This document shows, one piece after another, positions 46,095-55,277 of a DNA stretch of 64,000 bases (positions within the stretch are counted from its first letter, which is position 1; the number at the start of each line of letters is the position of its first letter). The position numbers and the translations under genes were made by a program. Location of the stretch: NCBI RefSeq assembly GCF_900105305.1, contig NZ_LT629765.1, forward strand, positions 682,001 through 746,000, in the 5' to 3' direction. The DNA comes from Corynebacterium timonense. GTDB lineage: Bacteria > Actinomycetota > Actinomycetes > Mycobacteriales > Mycobacteriaceae. The notes beneath the pieces are model-generated. The model saw only the letters and a program-made list of their open reading frames with translations. It did not search any database and was not told the DNA's origin.

Positions 46095-46703
46095 GTGACA
46101 CACCCCCGCCTGCTCATCATGCCCGGCGCGCCCGCCCTCGTGACCGAGCTCGCCCCCGCCCACGAGCCCGGGCGGCGCCTCCTCGGCGCCGTGCGGGCAA
46201 CCGCGGCCGAGACCGTGCGCGCCTGCGGCCTGACCGCCGCCGAGATCGTGGGCAGCCGCTCCGCGGCGTGGCGCACCGAACACGCGGGTTCCTTCGCCGC
46301 ATGGGGCGCCCCGCACGTCAGCGTCGGCGCGGGACGCTACTTGCCCGAGCTGGTGGCCCGTTACGCGCTGGGCCCGGGCATCGCCGTCTCTGAGTCCCGC
46401 GCGCACATTGCTCCGCTCACCCCCGACGCCCTGACCGTCGTGGTGGTCGACGGTTCCGCTGGCCTCACCCCCCGCGCCCCGCTCTCGCTTGTCCCCGGGG
46501 CCCGCGAGCTACACGAGGAGACGCTGGAGTTTCTCGCCGGGGGCGGGAAAATTGACGTCGCCACGAGCGCCGAGCGCGGAGTGGCCGAGCCGGAGCTGTG
46601 GGGAGAGCTCGCCGCGCTCGACGTCGTGGAAGCCGAGCTCGTCGACGCGGACGACTCTCTCGGCGTCGGTGCTTACGTGGCCCTGTGGGAGGTGCGCGCG
46701 TGA
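46095..46703 (+). CDS. Conserved protein upstream of miaA (class III extradiol dioxygenase-like fold, Rv2728c position)
   Basis: Protein of 202 residues, Ala-rich, of unknown function. Segments [35 protein letters not shown] and [28 protein letters not shown] resemble actinobacterial proteins encoded immediately before miaA and distantly related to LigB-type dioxygenases; the catalytic histidines of that family are not evident. GTG 46095 follows TAGGGT by seven bases. Its stop overlaps the miaA start (GTGA), so the two are coupled. Confidence 0.65.
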   Translation: MTHPRLLIMPGAPALVTELAPAHEPGRRLLGAVRATAAETVRACGLTAAEIVGSRSAAWRTEHAGSFAAWGAPHVSVGAGRYLPELVARYALGPGIAVSESRAHIAPLTPDALTVVVVDGSAGLTPRAPLSLVPGARELHEETLEFLAGGGKIDVATSAERGVAEPELWGELAALDVVEAELVDADDSLGVGAYVALWEVRA

Positions 46704-47602
46704 TCGCCCCCATCGCCGTCGTCGGCCCCACAGCCTCCGGCAAGTCGGACCTGGGCATTGCGTTGGCGCGCGAGCTCGGCGGGGAGATCGTCAACGTCGA
46801 CTCCATGCAGCTGTACCGGGGCATGGACATCGGTACAGCGAAGCTCGCCCCCGAGGAGCGCGGCGGCATCCCGCACCACCTCCTCGACATCTGGCCCGTC
46901 ACGCACACGGCGTCGGTCGCCGAGTACCAGGCCCGCGCGGTCGAGACGGTCGGGGCCATCGCCGCGCGCGGTTCGGTCCCCATCCTCGTCGGCGGCTCGA
47001 TGCTCTACGTGCAGTCGCTGATCGACGCCTGGAGCTTCCCTCCCACCGACCCAGCCGTTCGCGCCCGCTGGGAGGCGCGGCTGGCGGACATCGGCGTCGA
47101 CGCCCTCCACGCGCACCTCGCAACGGTCGACCCCCAGGCCGCCGCCGTCATCGAGGACAAGGACCCGCGCCGCACCGTTCGGGCGCTCGAGGTCATCGAG
47201 CTGACCGGCAAACCGTTCCAGGCGTCGCAGCCGCCGAAGGATCAGCCGCCGCGCTGGGGAACGCGCATCCTCGGGCTGCGCACCGAGCCCGAGTGGCTCA
47301 ACCCCCGGATTGAGCGCCGCGCCGAGCTCATGTTCTCCCGCGGCCTGGTCGAAGAGGTCGAGGGGCTGATCGGCGTGGGGCTCACGGCGGATTCGACCGC
47401 CGGCCGGGCAATCGGTTACGCCCAGGTCCTCGCGATGTTGCGGGGGGAGATCTCGCGCACCGAAGCGCTCGAGCAGACGGTGTTGGGTACGCGCCGCTAC
47501 GTGCGCCGCCAGCGGTCCTGGTTCAACCGGGACGGGCGCATCACGTGGCTGCCGGCGGCCGAGCCCGACCTCGTGGGGCGCGCGCTAGAATCGCTGGCGT
47601 GA
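46700..47602 (+). CDS. miaA: tRNA dimethylallyltransferase MiaA
   Basis: Adds a dimethylallyl group to A37 of tRNAs that read codons starting with U; MiaB then methylthiolates the product. The 300-residue protein has the P-loop [52 protein letters not shown] and the C-terminal [17 protein letters not shown] 46700 overlaps the previous stop. The dapF promoter hexamer lies inside its last codons. Confidence 0.95.
   Translation: MIAPIAVVGPTASGKSDLGIALARELGGEIVNVDSMQLYRGMDIGTAKLAPEERGGIPHHLLDIWPVTHTASVAEYQARAVETVGAIAARGSVPILVGGSMLYVQSLIDAWSFPPTDPAVRARWEARLADIGVDALHAHLATVDPQAAAVIEDKDPRRTVRALEVIELTGKPFQASQPPKDQPPRWGTRILGLRTEPEWLNPRIERRAELMFSRGLVEEVEGLIGVGLTADSTAGRAIGYAQVLAMLRGEISRTEALEQTVLGTRRYVRRQRSWFNRDGRITWLPAAEPDLVGRALESLA
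47586..47591 (+). promoter_or_regulatory. -10 element of dapF inside the miaA coding end
   Basis: TAGAAT lies in the final codons of miaA and is followed by seven bases and the GTG of dapF. It allows dapF to be made from its own leaderless message. Confidence 0.55.
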
Positions 47603-48438
47603 TTGACGGAACGACAACAGTTTCATTCCTGAAAGGCCACGGCACCGAAAACGACTTCGTGGTCATTCTCGACCCCGAGGACTCCCTCGATCTGGACGCC
47701 GGGGTGGTCGCTGGCTTGTGCGACCGCCGCGCCGGCGTCGGAGGCGACGGCCTGCTGCGTGTCGTGCGCCGCGACGGCCGCTGGTTCATGGATTACCGCA
47801 ACTCCGACGGCTCGGTCGCCGAGATGTGCGGCAACGGGGTGCGCGTCTTCGCCCACGTACTGCGCGCGCACGGCCTCGTCGACCGCGACGAGTTCGAGGT
47901 GGGCACCCGCGCCGGGGTCCGTGCGATCGCGGTGCTCGACCACTCGCCGGGGGCGGCGAACGTGCGCGTCGAGATGGGGCCGGTGAACGTGACGGGCGTG
48001 TCCACCGCCCGGATGGGGGCCTTTGACTTCGCCGGCCTTGGCGTCGACGTGGGCAACCCCCACCTCGCCGCCGTCATCCCCGGCCTCGACGCCGCGCAGC
48101 TCGCCGAGCTGGAGCTCACCAGCCCCGCCTACGACGCGGATTTCTTCCCCGCTGGAGTCAACGTGGAGATCCTCACTGAGCTGACAGACGGAGATGTGCA
48201 CATGCGGGTGTGGGAGCGTGGAGTCGGGGAGACACGCTCGTGCGGCACCGGCACCGTCGCCGCCGCGCGCGCCGCGCTTGCCGACGCCGGGATTGAAAAC
48301 GGCACCGTCAAGGTCCATGTGCCCGGCGGGGCGCTGCGGGTCGACATCAACAACGGCGCGGCGGTGATGACTGGCCCGTCGCGCATCGTCGCGCGCGGCG
48401 AGGTCGACCTCGCCGCGTTGACCCCCTCTCGGAGTTAG
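47599..48438 (+). CDS. dapF: Diaminopimelate epimerase
   Basis: Converts LL- to meso-diaminopimelate, needed for lysine and peptidoglycan. The 279-residue protein has both catalytic cysteines in their family blocks: [12 protein letters not shown] (Cys77) and [15 protein letters not shown] (Cys215), with [11 protein letters not shown] near the start. GTG 47599 overlaps the miaA stop (GTGA). With dapA and dapB it gives three genes of the pathway in the window. Its stop overlaps by four bases the end of the convergent membrane protein gene. Confidence 0.96.
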   Translation: MIDGTTTVSFLKGHGTENDFVVILDPEDSLDLDAGVVAGLCDRRAGVGGDGLLRVVRRDGRWFMDYRNSDGSVAEMCGNGVRVFAHVLRAHGLVDRDEFEVGTRAGVRAIAVLDHSPGAANVRVEMGPVNVTGVSTARMGAFDFAGLGVDVGNPHLAAVIPGLDAAQLAELELTSPAYDADFFPAGVNVEILTELTDGDVHMRVWERGVGETRSCGTGTVAAARAALADAGIENGTVKVHVPGGALRVDINNGAAVMTGPSRIVARGEVDLAALTPSRS

Positions 48439-48950
48439 GAGGGCCCGAGCTCGCGGGCGGCGCGTCGCGCGTCGCGCCACGACGCGGCGAGCTCTAGGAC
48501 GCGCTCGTCGGCGATGGCGATGAGTCGCTCGAGCTGAGCGCGGTCGAGGTCGCCGGAGGCCAATCGGGCGTCGATACGCGCGATGAATCGCTGGGCCGAG
48601 GCGGCGCGGAGCTGGAAATCCTGGATGACCGGGTTCTCGCACCCGGGGTCGGCGAGAGCGGGGAAATAGAAGGTGCGATCGGCGATGGCGTCCGGGGTGG
48701 CCCCGTGCAGCAGCGTGTCGTACTGCGCGAGGACGTCCGCGATGTCGTCGCGCGCGATGGTGAGCGAGGCCCGGAGGGAGGCCGCCTCAGGGTCGGACAG
48801 CGCCCGCCGCATGTAGACGAGCCCGCCGGTGAGGACCACCACGGACAGAAGGATGCCGGGGCCGCGCAGCGCGATGACGAGGACGAGGCAGACGGCGATG
48901 AGAACGCCGATGCCCAGCGCTCGCATCAGGTCTCTCTGGGACGAATCCAT
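48435..48950 (-). CDS. Small membrane protein, unknown function
   Basis: Protein of 171 residues with two adjacent N-terminal transmembrane segments ([15 protein letters not shown] and [16 protein letters not shown]), then a cytosolic or external helical domain with a conserved-looking [13 protein letters not shown] loop and helices rich in Ala, Arg and Leu. I do not recognise the family beyond its position near dapF-hflX. ATG 48950 has GGGAGG seven bases upstream. It is probably co-transcribed with the Cys-rich protein gene, which ends 23 bases upstream. Confidence 0.7.
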   Translation of the reverse strand: MDSSQRDLMRALGIGVLIAVCLVLVIALRGPGILLSVVVLTGGLVYMRRALSDPEAASLRASLTIARDDIADVLAQYDTLLHGATPDAIADRTFYFPALADPGCENPVIQDFQLRAASAQRFIARIDARLASGDLDRAQLERLIAIADERVLELAASWRDARRAARELGPS

Positions 48951-48973
48951 CTCACGGCCTCCCGGTGAAGCGG

Positions 48974-49723
48974 CTAGTGGCCTCCGCAGCCGCAGGCATC
49001 CCCGCAGCCGCCGCACCCCCCGCCCGCGGGGGCGGGGATGGACCCGGTGAGCTCGGCGGTTCCGGCGATGACGCTGTTGCGCGCGGGAAGGTCGCCGTCG
49101 GGCAGACAGACCTCGAAGGGGAAGGCGCCGTCGACGGAGACGTGGATGAAGCGCTCTCCGGTCAGCTCGCTCGTGCGGTACTCGGCGTCGAGCACGCGCG
49201 CGGAGAAGTGCGCGGCGGCGTCGGGGGAGACGGCGGCGCCGGTAGAGACGGCCTCGGCACCGGGGGAGCGGACCTCGCCGAGCGTCTCGCCGGTCTGGGC
49301 GAGGTAGTCGTCAACGCTGGGGTACCGGGTCACGTCGAGGCCGAGGGCGGTCACGCCGAGCTCCTGCCAGGTGAGGGTGGGGCCGTCGACAAGCAGCGGA
49401 CCCTGAGCGAGGTTCACGGTGACGGAGGCGATGGTGTTGCCGTGCGGGTCGATAATGTCGGCGAGGGCAACGACGTCGTTGAGCATGCTGATGTGCGCGT
49501 AGGTGCGCGTGTCAGCCGCGAAGCCCGCGAAGGTGGCGAAGGGCTCGACGGCGAGGATGTTCAGCTGGGCGCCGGACGGGTCGGCATATTGGATGAGTTG
49601 GCCGCCGCGGACCTCCCCGGTTACCCGAAGGCGGTCCGACGCGATGGCGGCCTCGACCGCGTCCTGCCACCTGCTGAAGCCCAGACCGATGCTGGGCAGG
49701 TCGGTGATCACTGTGTCGCTCAT
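48974..49723 (-). CDS. Uncharacterised protein with Cys-Gly-rich C-terminus
   Basis: Protein of 249 residues, no signal peptide or membrane segment. The body is beta-rich (VTGEVRGGQLIQYADPSGAQ, TIASVTVNLAQGPLLVDG, FIHVSVDGAFPFEVCLPDG) and the last 15 residues read GGCGGCGDACGCGGH, a probable metal-binding tail with four cysteines and a terminal histidine. I do not recognise a named family. ATG 49723 is preferred over GTG 49729 because TAAGGT lies eight bases before it. Divergent from hflX. Confidence 0.7.
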   Translation of the reverse strand: MSDTVITDLPSIGLGFSRWQDAVEAAIASDRLRVTGEVRGGQLIQYADPSGAQLNILAVEPFATFAGFAADTRTYAHISMLNDVVALADIIDPHGNTIASVTVNLAQGPLLVDGPTLTWQELGVTALGLDVTRYPSVDDYLAQTGETLGEVRSPGAEAVSTGAAVSPDAAAHFSARVLDAEYRTSELTGERFIHVSVDGAFPFEVCLPDGDLPARNSVIAGTAELTGSIPAPAGGGCGGCGDACGCGGH

Positions 49724-49731
49724 GCCCACTC

Positions 49732-49737
49732 ACCTTA
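49732..49737 (-). promoter_or_regulatory. -10 element of the Cys-Gly-rich protein gene
   Basis: TAAGGT on the minus strand is followed by eight bases and ATG 49723. AAGGTGAG could alternatively act as ribosome-binding site. Confidence 0.4.
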
Positions 49738-49855
49738 GTCGCGGGGGAAGCCGGGACGAAGAATAGGAAGAAGAATGGGAAGAAGTACGGCCCGAAACGC
49801 GTTGTACGACACGACTCCGCGGCCCAGCGTCACACTCTCGGGCCGAAAAGAACCG

Positions 49856-49861
49856 TAAACT
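49856..49861 (+). promoter_or_regulatory. -10 element of hflX
   Basis: TAAACT is followed by nine bases and the ATG of hflX, so the leader is absent or a few bases long. Confidence 0.45.
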
Positions 49862-49870
49862 AAGGACTTA

Positions 49871-51424
49871 ATGACTCAATCTTCCTTCCCCTCCACGCCC
49901 GCCCGTTCTAACTCGGCTGTGTATCGCCCGGCCCCGGATGAGGCGAGCCACGACGAACTGCTGAAGCAGGCCTTCCGCCACAACGCCCCGCAACCCGCCT
50001 CCCGCCAGCGTGCGGGCGAGCCGACGGTCGGCGCCCTTGACCTGGAGGAGCGCAACTCGCTGCGCCGGGTTTCGCGCGAGACCGAGGTGCGCTCCGAAGA
50101 CACCCAAGACGGCTACGAGGTTGAGTACCGAAAGCTCCGCCTCGAGCAGGTCATCCTGGTGGGAGTGTGGACAGAGGGAACCACCGCCGAGGTCGAGGCC
50201 ACGATGAACGAGCTCGCGGCGCTCGCCGAGACCGCGGGCGCGCGCGTGATCGACCTGCTGTACCAGAAGCGCGACCGGCCCGACCCCGGCACCTACATCG
50301 GCTCCGGCAAGGTGAAGGAGCTCAAGGGCATCGTCACCGCCTCGGGCGCTGACACCGTCATCTTCGACGGCGAGCTATCGCCCGGCCAGATGGTGGCTCT
50401 CGAGGAAGCGCTGAACACCAAGGTCATCGACCGCACAATGCTTATCCTCGATATTTTCGCCCAGCACGCGAAGAGCCGCGAGGGCAAGGCGCAGGTCAGC
50501 CTCGCGCAGATGGAGTACCTCTACACCCGCACCCGCGGCTGGGGTGGCCAGCTGTCGCGCCAGGCTGGCGGCCGCGCCGGCTCCAACGGCGGCGTGGGCC
50601 TGCGCGGGCCCGGTGAGACCCGCATCGAGGCGGACCGCCGTCGCCTGCGAACGGACATGGCCAAGTTGCGCCACGAGCTGCGTGACATGAAGACCGCCCG
50701 CGAGATTAAGCGCGCGCGTCGCCAGCGCTCGACCACGCCGAAGATCGCCATCGCCGGCTACACCAACGCCGGGAAGTCCTCGCTGATCAACGCGATGACC
50801 AACGCCGGCGTGCTCGTCGAGGACGCCCTTTTTGCTACCCTGGACCCCTCGACGCGGCGCGCCCAGCTCGCGGACGGGCGCAGCGTGGTGCTCACCGACA
50901 CCGTCGGCTTCGTGCGCCACCTGCCGACTCAGCTCGTCGAGGCGTTCAAGTCCACGCTCGAGGAGGTCACCAACGCCGACCTTTTGCTGCACGTCGTCGA
51001 CGGTTCGGACCCCTTCCCGCTGAAGCAGGTCGAGGCCGTCAACACGGTGCTGGCCGACGTGACCCGCGATACCGGGGAGACCATCCCGCCGGAGATCATC
51101 GTGGTGAACAAGGTGGATCAGGCCGATCCGGTGGTGCTGGCGGAGCTGCGCCACACCTTCGACCGTTCCGGCCACGACGTCGTGTTCGTCTCCGCTCTGA
51201 CCGGCGAGGGTATTTCGGAGCTGGAGGCCAAGATCGAGATGTTCCTCAATTCGGTCGAGGCCCACGTCCAGCTGCGCGTCCCCTTCACCCGCGGCGACAT
51301 CATCAGCCGCCTCCACGAGCAGGGCACGGTGCGCTCCGAGTCCTACGACTCGACGGGCACGCTTATCGACGTCCGACTCCCGCGCATCATCGCCGACCAG
51401 TACGCCGAGTTCGTCGTGCGCTAG
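49871..51424 (+). CDS. hflX: Ribosome-splitting GTPase HflX
   Basis: GTPase that dissociates stalled ribosomes under stress. The 517-residue protein has a variable N-terminus of about 85 residues, the HflX domain (DPGTYIGSGKVKELKGIV, FDGELSPGQMVALEEAL), the linker GPGETRIEADRRRLR, and the G domain with GYTNAGKSSLINAM, the DTVGFVRHLP switch and VVNKVDQAD. ATG follows TAAACT by nine bases with AAGGAC between. Placement after miaA-dapF is conserved in actinobacteria. Confidence 0.95.
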   Translation: MTQSSFPSTPARSNSAVYRPAPDEASHDELLKQAFRHNAPQPASRQRAGEPTVGALDLEERNSLRRVSRETEVRSEDTQDGYEVEYRKLRLEQVILVGVWTEGTTAEVEATMNELAALAETAGARVIDLLYQKRDRPDPGTYIGSGKVKELKGIVTASGADTVIFDGELSPGQMVALEEALNTKVIDRTMLILDIFAQHAKSREGKAQVSLAQMEYLYTRTRGWGGQLSRQAGGRAGSNGGVGLRGPGETRIEADRRRLRTDMAKLRHELRDMKTAREIKRARRQRSTTPKIAIAGYTNAGKSSLINAMTNAGVLVEDALFATLDPSTRRAQLADGRSVVLTDTVGFVRHLPTQLVEAFKSTLEEVTNADLLLHVVDGSDPFPLKQVEAVNTVLADVTRDTGETIPPEIIVVNKVDQADPVVLAELRHTFDRSGHDVVFVSALTGEGISELEAKIEMFLNSVEAHVQLRVPFTRGDIISRLHEQGTVRSESYDSTGTLIDVRLPRIIADQYAEFVVR

Positions 51425-51429
51425 CCCGG

Positions 51430-52194
51430 CTACAGTTCCGGCGCACTCTCGTCGAGGAACCTGTAGTACTCGGCGTTGTCCAGCTGGGCAGCCGCCTCCT
51501 CGTCGACGATGACGGTGGCGCGCGGGTGGAGCTGCAGGATGCTGGCCGGGCAGGACGCCGTCACGGGCCCTTCGACGAGGCGCCGCACCGCGTCCGCTTT
51601 GGTGCTCCCCGTGGCTAGCAGGACGAGGTGCCCCGCCTCGAGGATCGTCCCGAGTCCCTGCGTGAGCACGTGCCGGGGGACGTCGTCGGCGGAGTCGAAG
51701 AAGCGCGCGTTGTCTGTGACCGTCTGTGGGTGAAGCGAGGTCAGGCGGGTGCGCGAGGCAAGAGAGCTGCCGGGCTCGTTGAAGGCAACGTGCCCGTTCG
51801 TGCCCACACCAAGCAGTTGAACGTCGATGCCGCCCGCCTGCGCGATACGCTCCTCGTAGTCCGCGGCAGCCGCGACGTAGTCAGAGTTCGTTCCGTCGGG
51901 GGAGTCCACGAGGGCGTCATCGATGTCGATGTGTGAGGTCAGCTCGCGGCGGATCGTGGCGTAGTAGGACTGCTCGTGGTCGCGGGGCAGGCCGTAGTAT
52001 TCGTCGAGCAGGAACGCCCTGCACGCGGCGAAGCTCAGCCCTTCCTCGTGGTGGCGGCGGATGAGCTCGCGGTAGGTCGGGGTGGGGGTGGAGCCGGTGG
52101 CGAGGCCCAGGGTGGCCCCCTGCTGAATGTAGTGGGTGATGATGTCGGCGGCGGCGCGCGCCACCTCGGCTGTGGGGCGGATCAGTACGTCCAT
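51430..52194 (-). CDS. nagB: Glucosamine-6-phosphate deaminase
   Basis: Converts glucosamine-6-P to fructose-6-P and ammonia, the exit to glycolysis. The 254-residue protein has [20 protein letters not shown], the [10 protein letters not shown] block, the catalytic [16 protein letters not shown] and [27 protein letters not shown] precedes the ATG. It is 18 bases downstream of nagA in one operon transcribed away from nanKE. Convergent with hflX, only five bases between stops. Confidence 0.95.
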   Translation of the reverse strand: MDVLIRPTAEVARAAADIITHYIQQGATLGLATGSTPTPTYRELIRRHHEEGLSFAACRAFLLDEYYGLPRDHEQSYYATIRRELTSHIDIDDALVDSPDGTNSDYVAAAADYEERIAQAGGIDVQLLGVGTNGHVAFNEPGSSLASRTRLTSLHPQTVTDNARFFDSADDVPRHVLTQGLGTILEAGHLVLLATGSTKADAVRRLVEGPVTASCPASILQLHPRATVIVDEEAAAQLDNAEYYRFLDESAPEL

Positions 52195-52212
52195 GGGGAG
52201 TTCCTTTCTTAC

Positions 52213-53364
52213 CTAGATCGACAGCTCAACCCCGCCCCGGATGACGCGGACGGGCCGACGGCGCTCGTCGAGGCCGACAAGGTCCGCGCGGGCGCCGGGC
52301 ACGATATCGCCCCGATCTCCCGGGGTCCCGCGGCCCAAGACGCGCGCGGCGTTGGTCGAGGTAAAGCGTACGGCCTGCGGCCCGCCGTGGCGCCCGGCGA
52401 AGCGGGCGAACTGCTCGGCCAAAGTGGAAGTTCCGCCGGCGATGGAGCCAGTGGCGATGCGCGCGACGCCGCCGGAGACCGTCACGTCGAGATGACCGAG
52501 GCGGTAGCTCCCGTCGGGCATGCCCGCGGCCTCCATAGCGTCCGAGACGGCGAAAGCGTTGTCGCTGAGGACCGCGTCGACCGTGGCATCGTGCAGGTGG
52601 ACGCCATCGGCGATGAGCTCGACGGAAACGGCGCCGCGTCGCGACGCGTTCACGAGCGCGCCGACGGGACCAGGGGCGCGGTGGTTCAGCGGCGGCATAG
52701 CGTTAAAAAGGTGCGTTGCCGTCACGGTCGCGCCGCGCGAGGACGCGTAGTCGATGGCAGCGCAGGTGGTGTCGTAATCCGCTGACGTGTGGCCGAGGCC
52801 GATGATGATGTCCTCGGCGGCACAGATGTCCGTGAGTTCCTCGAAGTTCGCGGTCTCGGGCGCGAGCGTGATTGCAGCGAGGGCGCCGTCCGCGGCGTCG
52901 ATGACCGCACGCAGATATTCGGGGTCGCCAGGGATAACGCACGCGGGGTCCTGCGCGCCACACTTGGCGGGGGAGACGAAGGGGCCCTCCATGTGAATAC
53001 CCGCGATGAGGCCGCGGCGCACGAGGCGGGCTAGCACTGCCGATTGGCGGCAGGCTTCGTCGCGCGTGGCCGAGACGAGGCTCGCCAACAGCGTTGTCGT
53101 CCCGGCGCGGTGATGAAACTCCGCCGCGGCCACGCATTCCTTGTCGGTCCCGGTAGGGAAGGCGCCCAGGTTCCCGCCGTGGTTATGCAGGTCCACGAAA
53201 CCTGGCACCCAGGTCAGCCTTGAGTGATCCCGCCGCTCGGCCTCGGTGGGTTCCAGGGGGGTCACCGCGGTGATGTGCGTGTCAAACTCGATGCGGGCGG
53301 ACGCACGCTCCCCGAAGGGGGTGATGAGTGAGCCGACGACCGCTGTGGGGTGGTGTGCCGTCAT
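52213..53364 (-). CDS. nagA: N-acetylglucosamine-6-phosphate deacetylase
   Basis: Removes acetate from GlcNAc-6-P. The 383-residue amidohydrolase shows FVDLHNHGGNLGAF (metal histidines), GIHMEGPFVS, GLGHTSADYD, THLFNAMPPLNHR and ELIADGVHLHD, with the catalytic Asp in AVSDAMEAAG. It is the first gene of nagAB, divergent from nanKE across a 213-bp region that carries a candidate NanR operator. GGGGAGAAAGG lies upstream of the ATG. Confidence 0.95.
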   Translation of the reverse strand: MTAHHPTAVVGSLITPFGERASARIEFDTHITAVTPLEPTEAERRDHSRLTWVPGFVDLHNHGGNLGAFPTGTDKECVAAAEFHHRAGTTTLLASLVSATRDEACRQSAVLARLVRRGLIAGIHMEGPFVSPAKCGAQDPACVIPGDPEYLRAVIDAADGALAAITLAPETANFEELTDICAAEDIIIGLGHTSADYDTTCAAIDYASSRGATVTATHLFNAMPPLNHRAPGPVGALVNASRRGAVSVELIADGVHLHDATVDAVLSDNAFAVSDAMEAAGMPDGSYRLGHLDVTVSGGVARIATGSIAGGTSTLAEQFARFAGRHGGPQAVRFTSTNAARVLGRGTPGDRGDIVPGARADLVGLDERRRPVRVIRGGVELSI

Positions 53365-53419
53365 GGTGCGCCGAGTGCTGCCTTTCTCCCCTGTTCGTGG
53401 GGGTACTGCGTGGGGGTAT

Positions 53420-53433
53420 GATGTATGACTTCA
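53420..53433. promoter_or_regulatory. Candidate NanR operator between nagA and nanK
   Basis: GATGTATGACTTCA matches in 12 of 14 positions the minus-strand sequence GACGTATGACGTCA in the nanR-siaE region (56085-56098). It lies 56 bp upstream of nagA, where a repressor could block that operon, and about 145 bp upstream of nanK. Confidence 0.55.
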
Positions 53434-53577
53434 CCCCCAACCCTAACCTTTCTACGCACGTCCGGCGGCTTTTCGTGGAGGCGGGGGGAGGCAATCGGGG
53501 GCAGGCGCGTGGGGTACTGTGGGTTTCGTTGAACACCTAGAACGCTGCGGCACGCAGCGGCGCGAAGCGGAGGGCAT

Positions 53578-54558
53578 ATGACGGCTTCAGCGAGTCTCGC
53601 AGTCGACATCGGGGGCACGAAGATTGCCTATGGGGTGGTCGCCGACGACTCCCCGACGGTGGTGCTGGCGGAGGGAAAGGTGGCTTCTCAGCCCGCAGGG
53701 CGCACGCTCGCGGAGCAGCTTGACCTCGCGATCGCGCGCGCCGCCGAGGCACTGCCGTTGCCCGTGGCGCGCGTCGGCGTCGGCTCGCCGGGGGTTGTCC
53801 TGCCGCCCGAGGGGCAGATTGTCTCAGCTGGGCCGACTGTCCCCGGCTGGGCGGGCACGGATATCGCCGCGATCGTGCACCGCTACCTCGACGTCCCCGT
53901 CTACGCCCACAACGATGTGCGTATCTGGGCGTGGGGCGAGCACCACCTCGGCGTGGGGACGCAGTTTCCCGGGCGCGTCCTGTACCTCGCGCTGGGCACC
54001 GGCGTCGGTGGCGCGATCGTCGACGAGGGAGAACTGCTGGCCGGGCCGACAGGGACAGCCGGAGAGTTCTCCGAGCTCGTGGCCCCAGACTTCCGCGGAC
54101 TGGCTGATCGGGTGGAAAACATTGCGTCCGGCCCCTCCCTCGCGCGCTACTACGACGCGTTGAGCCGCCCGAGTGCTGAAAACCACGCGGAGCCCATTCC
54201 GTGGGAGGACCCCGCGGCCTCGCGTTTTACCCTGCGCGACGTCATCGCGTTCGCGGAGGAGGGCGACGTCCTCGCTCAATCGATCATCGAGGGCAACCTT
54301 GCCGGTTTGGGGCGCTCCATCGGCGGCGTCGTCTCCGCTTTCGACATCTCGGCAGTCGTCCTCGGCGGTGGTGTCTGTGGTATCGGGCCCCTAGTAACAG
54401 AGCCCATTCGCCGCGGAATTCGCGCTTTTGCCCTCGCTCCGAACCGCGACGTCCCCGTGGTTACCAGCACCTTCGGGGCGGACGCTCCGCTCGTCTGCGC
54501 CGCGGCGTTCGCCCGGTCCCACCACGCCAACTGCAGCACCGGAAAGGAGACCTCATGA
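53578..54558 (+). CDS. nanK: ROK family N-acetylmannosamine kinase
   Basis: Phosphorylates ManNAc to ManNAc-6-P, inferred from its place before nanE and with nanA. The 326-residue ROK protein has the ATP-binding VDIGGTKIAYGVV, GVGSPGVVLPPEG, the catalytic aspartate in AHNDVRIWAWGE and LGTGVGGAIVDEGELLAG. The ROK zinc motif CxCGxxGC is absent; the equivalent region reads ELVAPDFRGLADRVEN. GCGGAGGG precedes the ATG. A glucokinase-like specificity cannot be excluded from sequence alone. Confidence 0.88.
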   Translation: MTASASLAVDIGGTKIAYGVVADDSPTVVLAEGKVASQPAGRTLAEQLDLAIARAAEALPLPVARVGVGSPGVVLPPEGQIVSAGPTVPGWAGTDIAAIVHRYLDVPVYAHNDVRIWAWGEHHLGVGTQFPGRVLYLALGTGVGGAIVDEGELLAGPTGTAGEFSELVAPDFRGLADRVENIASGPSLARYYDALSRPSAENHAEPIPWEDPAASRFTLRDVIAFAEEGDVLAQSIIEGNLAGLGRSIGGVVSAFDISAVVLGGGVCGIGPLVTEPIRRGIRAFALAPNRDVPVVTSTFGADAPLVCAAAFARSHHANCSTGKETS

Positions 54559-55277
54559 CATTCGCCTTTACCACCTCAACGGTGGATGAGCGCAGGCGGG
54601 AGATCATCACCGCGGTGAGAAAGCGCCTCATCGTTTCGGTGCAGGCGCCCGACGGGCACCCGATGCGCGACACACACACCCTCACCAGGGTCGCCATGGC
54701 GTGCGTGGCTGGGGGCTCACCGGCGATCCGCTGCGGCGGCTACGGCGGGATCGAGGACATCCGCTCCATCGCTGAGGCCGTTGACGTGCCCGTGTTCGGG
54801 CTGACGAAGGAGGGCTCCGAGGGCGTCTACATCACCCCCACCCGCCGTTCCGTCATCGACGTGATCCGCGCCGGGGCCGCGGTCGTGTGCGCTGACGCGA
54901 CCGATCGGCCGCGCCCAGACGGCTCGGGCTTCGTGGACCTGGTGGAGGTGGCCCACGGTGAGGGGGCGCCGATCATGGCTGACTGCGCGACGCCGGACGA
55001 CGTCCGCCGTGCCGTCGATGCCGGGGCGGATATCGTCTCCACCACCCTTGCTGGGTACACCGCCGAGCGACCCGCGACGGCGGGCCCCGACTTCGACATG
55101 ATTCGGCGGGGCCGCGAGCTCGCGGGGCCGGACGTCTTCCTTATCGGCGAGGGCCGCTTTGCCACCCCGGCAGACGTAGCCCATGGCATCCACGCCGGTG
55201 CCGACGCCGTCATTGTTGGCACCGCCGTCACGGACCCGGCATCGATCACGGCGCGGTTTGGGGCGCTCCTGTTTTAG
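54555..55277 (+). CDS. nanE: N-acylglucosamine-6-phosphate 2-epimerase
   Basis: Converts ManNAc-6-P to GlcNAc-6-P, linking sialic acid breakdown to NagA. The 240-residue TIM barrel has LIVSVQAPDGHPM, PAIRCGGYGGIEDI, VVCADATDRPRPDG, GADIVSTTLAGYT and the phosphate loop DAVIVGTAVTDP. The ATG overlaps the nanK stop (ATGA) with GGAAAGGAGA upstream, so the pair is coupled. Its end overlaps by four bases the convergent nanR. Confidence 0.95.
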   Translation: MTFAFTTSTVDERRREIITAVRKRLIVSVQAPDGHPMRDTHTLTRVAMACVAGGSPAIRCGGYGGIEDIRSIAEAVDVPVFGLTKEGSEGVYITPTRRSVIDVIRAGAAVVCADATDRPRPDGSGFVDLVEVAHGEGAPIMADCATPDDVRRAVDAGADIVSTTLAGYTAERPATAGPDFDMIRRGRELAGPDVFLIGEGRFATPADVAHGIHAGADAVIVGTAVTDPASITARFGALLF

